This document shows positions 26,857 to 35,342 of a DNA stretch of 64,000 nucleotides, one piece after another. The DNA is from Clostridiales bacterium UBA7568 (GTDB taxonomy: Bacteria; Bacillota; Clostridia; Oscillospirales; CAG-272): assembly GCA_002479075.1 (NCBI GenBank), contig DLLG01000001.1:1-64000 (forward strand), in the 5' to 3' direction. Below the pieces are notes generated by a model that ran no database searches, had not been told where the DNA came from, and was given only the letters and a program-made list of their open reading frames with translations. A program made the position numbers and the translations under genes. How positions within the stretch are numbered: position 1 is the first letter of the stretch; each line of letters opens with the position of its first letter.

Positions 26857-27615
26857 ATGAACGATTATGAGATAAACTCGTGCGGTATATCAGATTGCCC
26901 GCCCGAATGGAGCTGGGTGACAGGAGACTGCGGCTTTGACGATTATGATATTTGGGCGGTGTTCCGCGGACACGGGAAAATATCGGTCGGAGGGCGGGAA
27001 TTTGCCGTTTCTGCCGGGTCGTGCGTCATACTGCCGCCGAGAAAAAAGATAGTTGCCTGTCACGACCCACGCGATCCGCTTCTTGTAATTCATACCCATT
27101 TTTCGCCGCGCGGCGAAGGCGGAGACGAAAAGCTTCTCGGCGGTCGGTGCGTAAGCGTGAGAGATATTGTCTTTTTCAGGGATTTGCTGGATAGAGTTAT
27201 CCTTTGTTATTACAGAAGCTGCAAGGAGGCGGCGTCAATGTGGCTTTCTGCGGCATTGTCCGAGCTTTCCTCTTCTGCCGGAGGCGGCGAAGGGAACAAG
27301 TCAAACCCGATGATATTTGAAATATGCGACAGGATAAATTCCTCATACGGGGCTCCGCCGTCGCTTTCGGAGCTTGCAAAGAACTACGGATATTCAGAGG
27401 CGTATCTCGGGAAGCTGTTCCGGAAAACCGTTGGGATCGAGTTTTCGGCATACGCTATCAATGCGAGGATAAACAAGGCAAAAATCCTTTTGCGCTCATC
27501 AGATTACAGCGTCGGCAGGATAGCGGAGATGCTCGGCTATTGCGACTCGTGCTTCTTCGTAAAACAGTTTACAAAAGTCGCCGGGGTGACTCCGGGAAGA
27601 TACAGGCGACTTTAA
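26857..27615 (+). CDS. AraC-family transcriptional regulator
   Basis: A 252-residue regulator with an N-terminal cupin-like sensor (GHGKISVGGREFAVSAGSCVILPP) and two C-terminal helix-turn-helix motifs (SLSELAKNYGYSEAYLGKLFRK and SVGRIAEMLGYCDSCFFVKQF). The start at 26857 has GGAGG seven bases upstream; an in-frame start at 26764 precedes the promoter and was rejected. It is divergent from the fucose-isomerase-like gene and is its likely activator (inference from arrangement). Confidence 0.88.
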   Translation: MNDYEINSCGISDCPPEWSWVTGDCGFDDYDIWAVFRGHGKISVGGREFAVSAGSCVILPPRKKIVACHDPRDPLLVIHTHFSPRGEGGDEKLLGGRCVSVRDIVFFRDLLDRVILCYYRSCKEAASMWLSAALSELSSSAGGGEGNKSNPMIFEICDRINSSYGAPPSLSELAKNYGYSEAYLGKLFRKTVGIEFSAYAINARINKAKILLRSSDYSVGRIAEMLGYCDSCFFVKQFTKVAGVTPGRYRRL

Positions 27616-27809
27616 AAACAGACAAAAAACGCAGGAGCGGACAGATAAAAATTATTGCAAGGTTACAAATTTGTGAACTATTTTTTGTATCTATTGCAAT
27701 TTGCGAAAAAACCTGTATAATGACAACAGGGGAATTTGGGATTTACCCATATTTATATGTCTATAAGCCTTGAGGTCAAGGCAAAAATACGAAAAAAGAG
27801 GTATGGTTT
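27616..27809 (+). promoter_or_regulatory. pckA promoter region
   Basis: TTGCAA (27694-27699) and TATAAT (27716-27721) are 16 bp apart, leaving a leader of about 80 bases. No clear terminator was seen between the AraC gene and this promoter, and no known riboswitch was recognised. Confidence 0.6.
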
Positions 27810-29417
27810 ATGAAAAAAATCGATTTGACAAAGTACGGTATAACCGGAACGACAGAGGTTGTTTATAATCCTTCCTATGAAATGCTTTTCGAGGAAGAGA
27901 CAAAGCCCTCTCTCGAAGGCTACGAAAAGGGTCAGGTCAGCGAGCTCGGCGCCGTCAACGTTATGACGGGTATCTATACGGGTCGTTCGCCCAAGGACAA
28001 ATTCATCGTCGTTGATGACAACTCAAAGGACACCGTCTGGTGGACCTCAGATGAATACAAGAATGACAACCACCCGGCAACGAAGGAAGCGTGGAACGCT
28101 GTCAAGAATATCGCAATAAAGGAGCTCTCAAACAAGAGACTTTTCGTTGTTGATGCTTTCTGCGGCGCAAACAAGGACACAAGAATGGCTATCCGTTTCA
28201 TAGTTGAGGTTGCTTGGCAGGCGCACTTTGTAACGAATATGTTCATCAAGCCCACGGCAGAAGAGCTTGAAAACTTCGAGCCGGATTTCGTTGTTTACAA
28301 CGCCTCCAAGGCGAAGGTTGAAAACTATAAGGAGCTCGGTCTCAATTCCGAGACGGCTGTAATGTTCAACATCACGAGCCGCGAGCAGATAATCGTCAAT
28401 ACCTGGTACGGCGGCGAAATGAAGAAGGGTATGTTCTCTATGATGAACTATTACCTCCCGCTCAAGGGTATCGCTTCGATGCATTGCTCCGCAAATACCG
28501 ATCTGAACGGCGAAAACACGGCAATCTTCTTCGGCCTTTCCGGTACAGGCAAGACAACCCTTTCGACAGACCCGAAGAGACTTCTCATCGGCGACGACGA
28601 GCACGGCTGGGATGACAACGGCGTTTTCAACTTCGAAGGCGGTTGTTATGCAAAGGTTATCAACCTTGACAAGGACTCCGAGCCCGATATTTACAATGCT
28701 ATCAGACGTGACGCCCTTCTTGAAAACGTCACTCTCGACGAAAACGGCAAGATCGATTTCGCTGACAAGAGCGTTACGGAAAACACCCGTGTTTCCTATC
28801 CTATCGATCATATCAAGAATATCGTTCGTCCCGTTTCCGCGGCTCCGGACGCAAAGAGCGTTATCTTCCTTTCCGCAGACGCATTCGGCGTTCTGCCTCC
28901 CGTTTCGATTCTTACTCCCGAGCAGACGCAGTATTACTTCCTCTCCGGATTTACAGCTAAACTTGCAGGTACGGAGCGTGGCATAACAGAGCCCACACCG
29001 ACCTTCTCCGCTTGCTTCGGTCAGGCGTTCCTTGAACTCCATCCGACAAAATATGCGGAAGAGCTCGTAAAGAAGATGAAGAAGAGCGGCGCAAAGGCTT
29101 ACCTTGTAAACACGGGCTGGAACGGCACAGGCAAGCGTATCTCCATCAAGGACACGCGCGGCATAATCGACGCTATCCTTGACGGCTCGATTGACAAGGC
29201 TCCGACAAAGACGATCCCTCATTTCAACTTCGAAGTACCGACAGAGCTTCCCGGCGTTGACTCCGCAATTCTCGACCCGAGAGACACATATGCGGATGCT
29301 TCCGTTTGGGAGAGCAAGGCTCTCGACCTTGCGGGAAGATTCATAAAGAACTTCTCGAAGTACGAAGGCAACGAAGCCGGCAAGGCGCTTGTTTCCGCAG
29401 GCCCGACGGTCAAATAA
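27810..29417 (+). CDS. pckA: Phosphoenolpyruvate carboxykinase (ATP)
   Basis: A 535-residue full-length ATP-type enzyme that interconverts oxaloacetate and PEP. Visible motifs: YTGRSPKDKF (substrate loop), the kinase-1a loop GLSGTGKTTLS, kinase-2 GDDEHGWDDNGVFN, and the EGGCYAK segment. In fermentative gut bacteria this enzyme often runs toward oxaloacetate while conserving ATP; direction here is inference. Codon use is that of a highly expressed gene. A strong terminator follows. Confidence 0.97.
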   Translation: MKKIDLTKYGITGTTEVVYNPSYEMLFEEETKPSLEGYEKGQVSELGAVNVMTGIYTGRSPKDKFIVVDDNSKDTVWWTSDEYKNDNHPATKEAWNAVKNIAIKELSNKRLFVVDAFCGANKDTRMAIRFIVEVAWQAHFVTNMFIKPTAEELENFEPDFVVYNASKAKVENYKELGLNSETAVMFNITSREQIIVNTWYGGEMKKGMFSMMNYYLPLKGIASMHCSANTDLNGENTAIFFGLSGTGKTTLSTDPKRLLIGDDEHGWDDNGVFNFEGGCYAKVINLDKDSEPDIYNAIRRDALLENVTLDENGKIDFADKSVTENTRVSYPIDHIKNIVRPVSAAPDAKSVIFLSADAFGVLPPVSILTPEQTQYYFLSGFTAKLAGTERGITEPTPTFSACFGQAFLELHPTKYAEELVKKMKKSGAKAYLVNTGWNGTGKRISIKDTRGIIDAILDGSIDKAPTKTIPHFNFEVPTELPGVDSAILDPRDTYADASVWESKALDLAGRFIKNFSKYEGNEAGKALVSAGPTVK

Positions 29418-29429
29418 AAAAATACAGAA

Positions 29430-29460
29430 AATTCCCGGCGAAAAGCCGGGAATTTTTTTC
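29430..29460 (+). terminator. pckA terminator
   Basis: AATTCCCGGC and GCCGGGAATT around GAAAA, then a T run. Confidence 0.92.
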
Positions 29461-29527
29461 GCATATAATTTGATTTTTTCTCTTCATTATGATATAATAT
29501 GACAAATATTTTATTTTTGAGGTCAGT

Positions 29528-30658
29528 ATGAACTATAAGTATGCCGCAACGTGTCTTTTCGGACTTGAAGGGCTTCTCGGAGCGGAAATTGACGCTCTTG
29601 GCTTTCATCGGACGGAAACGATAGACGGCAGAGTATATTTTGAAGGCGACGAGACAGCCGCCGCAAAGGCAAACATATGGCTGAGGACGGCGGAGAGAGT
29701 ATTTCTTGTGCTTGGCAGCTTTTCCGCGCCGACATTCGACGCCCTTTTTGAGGGGACGAAGGCGCTTCCCTGGGAAGAATTCATCGGAAAGGACGACGCA
29801 TTTCCCGTTAAGGGACATTCCGTGAAAAGTCAGCTGACGAGCATTCCGGATTGCCAGAAGATCGTCAAAAAAGCGGCGTCGGTAAGGCTCGGAAATGTTT
29901 ATCGCACGGACTGGATGAAGGAAACAGGGACAAAATATCAGATTGAATTTTTCATTCTCAAAGATGTTGCGACTCTGATGATCGACCTTTCCGGTACAGC
30001 GCTTCATAAAAGAGGTTACAGACCCGAATCGGCGGCGGCACCGCTGCGCGAAACTCTTGCTGCTGCGCTTGTCAAAATTTCAAGACCGAGAGAGGACGTG
30101 CTTTTCTGGGATCCGATGTGCGGCAGCGGTACGATTCCGACGGAAGCCGCGCTTCTTATGACTAATACCGCCCCCGGGCTTTACCGTGGCTTTGCGGGCG
30201 AGATGTATCCTTTCATCGGGTCAAAGACCTGGAGCGACGCAAGGGAAGAAGCCCGCAGCCTGATAAGGCAGACAGGCTTTGAAGCGTACGCTTCGGATAT
30301 TGACGGAGATTGCGTCGAGCTTGCCAAAAAGACCGTGCGCAATGCGGGAATGGACGGTGTCGTCAAGGTTTTCCGCAGAAATGCGCTCGAAATAACGAGC
30401 GAAGGGCGCAGGGGAACAATTGTCTGCAACCCGCCTTACGGAGAAAGGCTTCTCGACATAAAAGAGGCGGAAAAGCTGTATGCGGCAATGGGCAGGCATT
30501 TCAAAACGCTTGAGCCGTGGCAGATATATATCATAACAAGCAACGAAAGCTTTGAACGGATTTACGGCAGAAGAGCGGACGCAAAGCGAAAGCTCTATAA
30601 CGGTATGATACCTTGCACATATTATCAATTCTTCAAAAAAAGGACGGGGACAAAATGA
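29528..30658 (+). CDS. THUMP-domain class I RNA methyltransferase (RlmL N-terminal/YpsC type)
   Basis: A 376-residue protein with an N-terminal ferredoxin-like plus THUMP region and a Rossmann methyltransferase domain. The SAM motif is DPMCGSGTIPTEAALL and the catalytic motif is NPPY (CNPPYGER), typical of N2-guanine or N6-adenine RNA methylation; the best-studied relative, RlmL, methylates 23S rRNA G2445. The stop overlaps the next start (ATGA), so galT is translationally coupled. The gap to the pckA terminator is short, with a probable TATAAT near 29490. Confidence 0.9.
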   Translation: MNYKYAATCLFGLEGLLGAEIDALGFHRTETIDGRVYFEGDETAAAKANIWLRTAERVFLVLGSFSAPTFDALFEGTKALPWEEFIGKDDAFPVKGHSVKSQLTSIPDCQKIVKKAASVRLGNVYRTDWMKETGTKYQIEFFILKDVATLMIDLSGTALHKRGYRPESAAAPLRETLAAALVKISRPREDVLFWDPMCGSGTIPTEAALLMTNTAPGLYRGFAGEMYPFIGSKTWSDAREEARSLIRQTGFEAYASDIDGDCVELAKKTVRNAGMDGVVKVFRRNALEITSEGRRGTIVCNPPYGERLLDIKEAEKLYAAMGRHFKTLEPWQIYIITSNESFERIYGRRADAKRKLYNGMIPCTYYQFFKKRTGTK

Positions 30659-32151
30659 TTTGCGAAAGAATAGCACAGCTTGTCGAATACGCCGTAAGGC
30701 ACGGGCTTATAACCGAAGCGGACAGAATCTGGGCGACGAACAGACTTCTTGACGCTATGGGCGAGAGCGAATACACGGCGCCGGAAAATGTAGCTGTTTG
30801 CGAGCTTGAAGAGATTCTTTCCTCGCTTTGCGATATTGCGGCGGAAAAGGGGCTCCTCGGCGGCGACGGCATAGTTTACAGAGACCTTTTCGATACAAGG
30901 CTTATGGGATTGCTTACCCCCGCTCCGCACGAGGTCATCTCCGAATTTGAAAAGAAATATTCCGTCTCCCCCAATGAGGCGACAGACTGGTTTTACGATT
31001 TTTCCCGCAGTACCGATTACATAAGGACGTATCGCGTAAAGAAGGATATGAAATGGGTCTATCCTTCGGAATTCGGCGATATTGACATAACGATAAACCT
31101 TTCAAAGCCCGAAAAGGATCCGAAAGCGATTGCGGCGGCGAAGAACGCTCCGCAGAGCGGGTATCCGAAATGCGCTCTCTGCGCCGAAAATGAGGGCTAC
31201 GCCGGCAATCTCCGCTCGGCTGCAAGAGAGAACCACAGGATTATTCCGATAACGCTCGGCGGCGAAAGATGGTATCTCCAGTATTCGCCCTACGTCTATT
31301 ACAACGAGCATTGCATTGCGCTTTCCGGCGAGCACAGACCGATGAAGGTCAACCGGGCTTTGTTTGATAAGATGCTTGATTTTGTTACGATTTTCCCGCA
31401 TTATTTCATCGGCTCGAATGCCGATCTGCCGATCGTCGGCGGGTCGATACTCTCGCACGACCATATGCAGGGCGGCAGATACGAATTCGCTATGGAAAGG
31501 GCGGAGATTGCGAGAGGTCTCTCGTTTGACGGCTTTGAAAACGTCGAAGCCGGGATAGTCGAATGGCCGCTTTCCGTCATCAGACTGCGCTCGGATGACA
31601 GAGGGGCGATTGCGAGCCTTGCGGAAAAAATTCTCGCAAAGTGGCGCGGATATACGGACGAGGCGGCGTTTGTTTTTGCCGAGACGGACGGCACCCCGCA
31701 TAATACCATAACGCCGATCACCCGCAGAAGAGGAGAAAAATTTGAGCTGGATCTTGTTCTCCGCAACAATATAACAACGGAAGAGCATCCTCTCGGCGTA
31801 TATCATCCGCACGCGGACAAGCACAACATAAAGAAGGAAAACATAGGTCTCATCGAGGTTATGGGGCTCGCTGTCCTTCCGGCAAGGCTGAAAAACGAGA
31901 TGGTGATTCTCCGCGAAGCAATCTTTTCCGGAGCCGATATTTCGGCAGATGAAAGAATAAGCAAGCACGCGAAGTGGTTTGAGGCATTCAAGGATAAATA
32001 CGTTTTTACAGAAGCCGATACGGAAGAGATTCTGAAGGGTGAGATCGGCAAAACGTTTACGGCCGTCCTCTGCGATGCCGGCGTTTATAAGCGCACGGAA
32101 GAAGGGGAAGAGGCAATGATGAGATTTGTCAGATACTGCGACGGCAAATAA
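30655..32151 (+). CDS. galT: UDP-glucose-hexose-1-phosphate uridylyltransferase, class II
   Basis: A 498-residue Firmicutes-type GalT that exchanges UMP between UDP-glucose and galactose-1-phosphate in the Leloir pathway. Motifs include ILSHDHMQGGRYEFAM near the expected active site and YHPHADKHNIKKENIGLIEVMGLAVLP split over the C-terminal half. The start at 30655 is coupled by ATGA to the methyltransferase; an earlier in-frame ATG at 30613 lies deep inside that gene and was rejected. galK and galE are not in this window. Confidence 0.95.
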   Translation: MICERIAQLVEYAVRHGLITEADRIWATNRLLDAMGESEYTAPENVAVCELEEILSSLCDIAAEKGLLGGDGIVYRDLFDTRLMGLLTPAPHEVISEFEKKYSVSPNEATDWFYDFSRSTDYIRTYRVKKDMKWVYPSEFGDIDITINLSKPEKDPKAIAAAKNAPQSGYPKCALCAENEGYAGNLRSAARENHRIIPITLGGERWYLQYSPYVYYNEHCIALSGEHRPMKVNRALFDKMLDFVTIFPHYFIGSNADLPIVGGSILSHDHMQGGRYEFAMERAEIARGLSFDGFENVEAGIVEWPLSVIRLRSDDRGAIASLAEKILAKWRGYTDEAAFVFAETDGTPHNTITPITRRRGEKFELDLVLRNNITTEEHPLGVYHPHADKHNIKKENIGLIEVMGLAVLPARLKNEMVILREAIFSGADISADERISKHAKWFEAFKDKYVFTEADTEEILKGEIGKTFTAVLCDAGVYKRTEEGEEAMMRFVRYCDGK

Positions 32152-32157
32152 AAAATA

Positions 32158-32203
32158 ATTTTCCCGCAAACCGCGTTTGTTTCGGTCTGCGGGATTTTTA
32201 TAT
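32158..32203 (+). terminator. galT terminator
   Basis: CCCGCAAACCG pairs with CGGTCTGCGGG, followed by a short T run. Confidence 0.85.
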
Positions 32204-32249
32204 TCAGATGCGGAATATTTTCCGAAAAAGAAAATATTTATGAAAGGGG

Positions 32250-32278
32250 TTGACAGAGAGACTGTACGGTAGTACAAT
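32250..32278 (+). promoter_or_regulatory. Promoter of the SPT-like/SDR operon
   Basis: TTGACA (32250-32255) and TACAAT (32273-32278) are exactly 17 bp apart, a strong promoter that probably needs repression. Confidence 0.8.
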
Positions 32279-32298
32279 AATAACTGTACAACAGTACA
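32263..32298. promoter_or_regulatory. Two palindromic operators over the promoter
   Basis: TGTAC-N4-GTACA occurs at 32263-32276 and 32285-32298, with centres 22 bp apart (about two helical turns). The first covers the spacer and part of the -10; the second covers the expected start site. This is the layout of a dimeric repressor binding on one DNA face. The regulator is not encoded next to it. Confidence 0.7.
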
Positions 32299-32326
32299 AA
32301 TTCACACGCCCAATCTGGAGGAAACG

Positions 32327-33499
32327 ATGGACATTTTTGAAAAATGCGAAAAATATACTGTGGCAAAGGACATTCAGAAGATGGGGCTTTATCCCTATTT
32401 TCACGCACTTCAGTCCCGACAGGACGTTGAAGTCATAATGGAGGGCAAGCGCAGAATAATGCTCGGCTCAAACAACTATCTTGGACTGACGACAAATCCC
32501 GAGGTTGTTGAAGCTGGGATAAAGGCTTATGAGCAGTACGGCTCCGGCTGTTCCGGCTCGCGCTTTCTCAACGGAACGCTCGCTCTGCATATCGAACTTG
32601 AAAAAGAGCTTGCAGAGTTTCTGCATAAAGACGACGTTGTTACATTTTCAACGGGGTTTCAGTCAAATCTCGGAATAATCAGCGCAATCGTCGGCAGAGG
32701 AGATTACGTCATCTGCGACAAAGAAAATCACGCCAGCATTTATGATGGCTGCAAGCTCAGCTACGGAAAAATGCTCCGCTTCAATCACAGCGATATGGCT
32801 CATCTTGAAGAGGTTATCGCAACCGTTCCGAAGGACGCCGGAATACTCATAGTAACAGACGGCGTTTTCAGTATGGGCGGTGATATTGCAAAGCTGCCGG
32901 AAATCGTTGAGATAGCGAAAAAATACGGTGCGAGAGTTATGGTTGACGACGCTCACGCGCTCGGCGTAATCGGCGAGGGCGGCAGAGGAACGGCAAGCCA
33001 TTTCGGACTTGAGGACGAAGTTGATATTTATATGGGCACATTCTCAAAGTCTCTGGCAAGTCTCGGCGGCTATATGGCGGCGTCGAAGGTCGTCTGCGAC
33101 TACGTTCGCCATAATTCCAGGCCCTTCATCTTTTCTGCATCGATAACGCCTGCGTCGTGCGCATCGGCACTTGCGGCTCTGCGCGTACTCAAAGCACACC
33201 CGGAGCTTGTTAACAGGCTCCAGAACATCGCGGAGTATATGAGAAACCGCCTTGTTGAAAAGGGCGTGAAGATACGTTTGTCAAAAACGCCGATAATTCC
33301 GATATTCACATATGATGCTATAAGAACGCTCACTATAACAAAAAAACTCTATGATGAGGGCGTTTACGCAAACAGCTCGATTCCGCCGGCAACCGCGCCG
33401 AACGAGTGTCTTGTCCGCACGAGCCTTATGGCAACTCATACTGAACCTCTTATTGACGAAGCAACGGACATAATTGCAAGAGTTATAAAGGAATATTGA
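32327..33499 (+). CDS. Serine palmitoyltransferase-like alpha-oxoamine synthase
   Basis: A 390-residue PLP enzyme of the alpha-oxoamine synthase family. Members condense an amino acid with an acyl-CoA. The schiff-base lysine is K241 (GTFSKSLASLGG), with H135 (ENHAS) stacking on PLP and D207 in VDDAH. Several stretches, including GLYPYFHALQS, HNSRPFIFSAS and SLMATHTEP, follow bacterial serine palmitoyltransferases of the Bacteroides type much more closely than glycine C-acetyltransferase. This predicts the first step of sphingolipid synthesis (serine plus palmitoyl-CoA to 3-ketosphinganine). A role as a Kbl- or BioF-type enzyme is the alternative. TGGAGG precedes the start, and an SDR gene follows by four bases. 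Confidence 0.75.
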   Translation: MDIFEKCEKYTVAKDIQKMGLYPYFHALQSRQDVEVIMEGKRRIMLGSNNYLGLTTNPEVVEAGIKAYEQYGSGCSGSRFLNGTLALHIELEKELAEFLHKDDVVTFSTGFQSNLGIISAIVGRGDYVICDKENHASIYDGCKLSYGKMLRFNHSDMAHLEEVIATVPKDAGILIVTDGVFSMGGDIAKLPEIVEIAKKYGARVMVDDAHALGVIGEGGRGTASHFGLEDEVDIYMGTFSKSLASLGGYMAASKVVCDYVRHNSRPFIFSASITPASCASALAALRVLKAHPELVNRLQNIAEYMRNRLVEKGVKIRLSKTPIIPIFTYDAIRTLTITKKLYDEGVYANSSIPPATAPNECLVRTSLMATHTEPLIDEATDIIARVIKEY

Positions 33500-33503
33500 T
33501 AAA

Positions 33504-34295
33504 ATGGAAAGAAAAATTGCCGTGATAACCGGCGGCTCGCGCGGAATAGGACTTGAAACAGCGAAAGAACTTTCAAAATCGTGTACCGTTTACGAGCTCA
33601 GCCGCAGGGGCGAAAGTCATAACGGAATAACGCATATTTCAGCCGACGTTTCGGACGAAAACGGTGTTTCCGCCGCGATAGATACCATAGTTGAAAAAGA
33701 GGGAAGAATCGATATTCTCGTCTGCTGTGCGGGCTTCGGAATATCCGGCGCCGTTGAATTTACTGACGCTGCGGACGCAAAGCACCAGCTTGACGTAAAC
33801 TTCTTCGGAACGGTCAATGCGGTTCGCGCCGTTCTGCCTCATATGAGAAAGGCGGGCGGGGGAAGGATAATCTGCGTCAGCTCCGTTGCGGGCGCAATAC
33901 CGATACCGTTCCAGACGTATTATTCAGTATCTAAGGCGGCAATAAATTCGTTTGTTCGCGCGCTCGGGGGCGAGGTCAGACCTTACGGGATAAGCGTCTG
34001 CGCCGTTATGCCCGGTGACACACAAACGGGGTTTACCGCGGCAAGAGAGAAAATTCATTGCGGAGACGAAGAATACGGAGGGCGAATATCACGCTCCGTT
34101 TCGGGAATGGAAAAGGACGAAATGTCGGGCGGCAGCGCGGCTTTTGCGGGCAAATTCATCGCAAAAAAGGCTCTTGCAAGGAAAGTCCCCGCTATGTGTA
34201 CGATAGGCTTCAAATATAAATTGTTTGTCTGGCTTTCCCGCGTGCTTCCGCAGAATGCCGTTACAAAAATAGTTAATACGATGTATGCAAAATAG
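33504..34295 (+). CDS. Short-chain dehydrogenase/reductase (possible 3-ketosphinganine reductase)
   Basis: A 263-residue classical SDR with the nucleotide motif TGGSRGIG, the NVG-region CCAGFG, and catalytic S/YxxxK (SSVAG, YYSVSK). The tail (KYKLFVWLSRVLPQNAV) is hydrophobic and may touch the membrane. Because it is four bases after the SPT-like gene in the same operon, reduction of the ketone made by that enzyme is a sensible guess; 3-ketodihydrosphingosine reductases are also SDRs. The sequence alone does not fix the substrate. Confidence 0.8.
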   Translation: MERKIAVITGGSRGIGLETAKELSKSCTVYELSRRGESHNGITHISADVSDENGVSAAIDTIVEKEGRIDILVCCAGFGISGAVEFTDAADAKHQLDVNFFGTVNAVRAVLPHMRKAGGGRIICVSSVAGAIPIPFQTYYSVSKAAINSFVRALGGEVRPYGISVCAVMPGDTQTGFTAAREKIHCGDEEYGGRISRSVSGMEKDEMSGGSAAFAGKFIAKKALARKVPAMCTIGFKYKLFVWLSRVLPQNAVTKIVNTMYAK

Positions 34296-34302
34296 ATTGC
34301 CG

Positions 34303-34343
34303 AAAAGCAATCGCGGTTTATCTCCTCCGCGGTTGCTTTTTGT
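34303..34343 (+). terminator. Terminator after the SDR gene
   Basis: AAAAGCAATCGCGG and CCGCGGTTGCTTTT form a 14-base stem followed by Ts. Confidence 0.92.
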
Positions 34344-34353
34344 AATATTTGCC

Positions 34354-34382
34354 TTGACTTTTTGGCTTATATAAAATATAAT
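34354..34382 (+). promoter_or_regulatory. deoD promoter
   Basis: TTGACT (34354-34359) and TATAAT (34377-34382) are 17 bp apart. The leader then holds two small dyads: GCCGCATATGCGGC (from about 34397) and CGACG/CGTCG around a run of As. Confidence 0.7.
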
Positions 34383-34456
34383 TAAATTATAAAAGCGCCG
34401 CATATGCGGCTACCGACGGAAAAAACGTCGCATAAATCAATCAAGGAGGACCAGCA

Positions 34457-35173
34457 ATGGCAGATTATCCAACACCACACATCAAAGCAGTACCGGGAGA
34501 TTTCGGCAAGACTGTTCTTATGCCGGGTGACCCTCTCCGCGCAAAGTTTATTGCGGAAACATTTCTTACGGACGCAAAGCTCGTAAACAATGTCCGCGGA
34601 GTTCAGGGCTACACGGGTTATTACAAGGGCAAAAAGGTTTCCGTTATGGCGAGCGGAATGGGTATGCCGGCGATTGGAATTTACAGCTACGAGCTCTATA
34701 AATTCTTCGGCGTTGAAAGCATTATAAGGGTCGGCTCCGCCGGCGGAATGACGGAAGGCGTCAAAATCCGCGACGTTGTGCTTGCGATGGGCGCATCGAC
34801 AAACTCAAACTTCCAGGATCAGTACCTCGTTCCGGGTCATTTTTCGGCAATCGCCGATTTCGGAATGCTCACAAAGGCGTATGAAAACGCCGTAAAGCTC
34901 GGCGCAAACTGCGTTGTAGGCAACGTTCTTTCTTCAGATACTTTCTATACGGACGACGTTACAGCGAGCGAAAAATGGCGCAAGCTCGGAATTCTTTGTG
35001 TTGAAATGGAGAGCGCAGCTCTCTATATGACAGCGGCTCGTCTCGGCAAAAAAGCCCTTTCGATACTCACGATTTCCGATCATCTTCTCACAGGCGAGGC
35101 AACAACCTCCGATGAAAGGCAGACCTCATTTAAGCAGATGATGGAGATTGCTCTTGAAACGGCTGAAGAATGA
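34457..35173 (+). CDS. deoD: Purine nucleoside phosphorylase, DeoD type
   Basis: A 238-residue hexameric-type phosphorylase that splits purine (deoxy)nucleosides with phosphate. Visible motifs: VLMPGDPLRAKFIAE, GMGMPAIGIYSYEL, VGSAGG and the base-binding VEMESAALY, plus ISDHLLTG with the catalytic Asp. AAGGAGG precedes the start. It fits with the xpt/nucleoside-transport operon further along. Monocistronic between two terminators. Confidence 0.97.
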   Translation: MADYPTPHIKAVPGDFGKTVLMPGDPLRAKFIAETFLTDAKLVNNVRGVQGYTGYYKGKKVSVMASGMGMPAIGIYSYELYKFFGVESIIRVGSAGGMTEGVKIRDVVLAMGASTNSNFQDQYLVPGHFSAIADFGMLTKAYENAVKLGANCVVGNVLSSDTFYTDDVTASEKWRKLGILCVEMESAALYMTAARLGKKALSILTISDHLLTGEATTSDERQTSFKQMMEIALETAEE

Positions 35174-35204
35174 TTTCCGGAAAATTATATACAGATTATA
35201 AAAC

Positions 35205-35241
35205 CAAAAGCGTCACGGCTGAAAAAGCCGTGACGCTTTTG
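35205..35241 (+). terminator. deoD terminator
   Basis: AAAAGCGTCACGGCT and AGCCGTGACGCTTTT form a perfect 15-base stem. Confidence 0.94.
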
Positions 35242-35261
35242 TACATATAAAAAGGGAAATA

Positions 35262-35342
35262 ATGCCTGTAATAAATGAGCGTTATGCGAAAAAAATAATA
35301 TCAAAACTTATTTTTCCGAAGGGATACTGTTTTGGATATTAA
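35262..35342 (+). CDS. Possible 26-residue leader peptide overlapping the spoVAC start
   Basis: An ATG at 35262 with AAAGGGA upstream opens a 26-codon frame (MPVINERYAKK..KGYCFGY) that ends at a TAA inside the first codons of spoVAC, whose own start is a TTG. It could couple translation to the weak TTG, or be noise. No relatives recognised. Confidence 0.3.
   Translation: MPVINERYAKKIISKLIFPKGYCFGY

Noticed and set aside
28128..29222. Long antisense reading frame inside pckA
   Set aside because: High-expression codon bias of pckA leaves the opposite strand open; no domain is seen.
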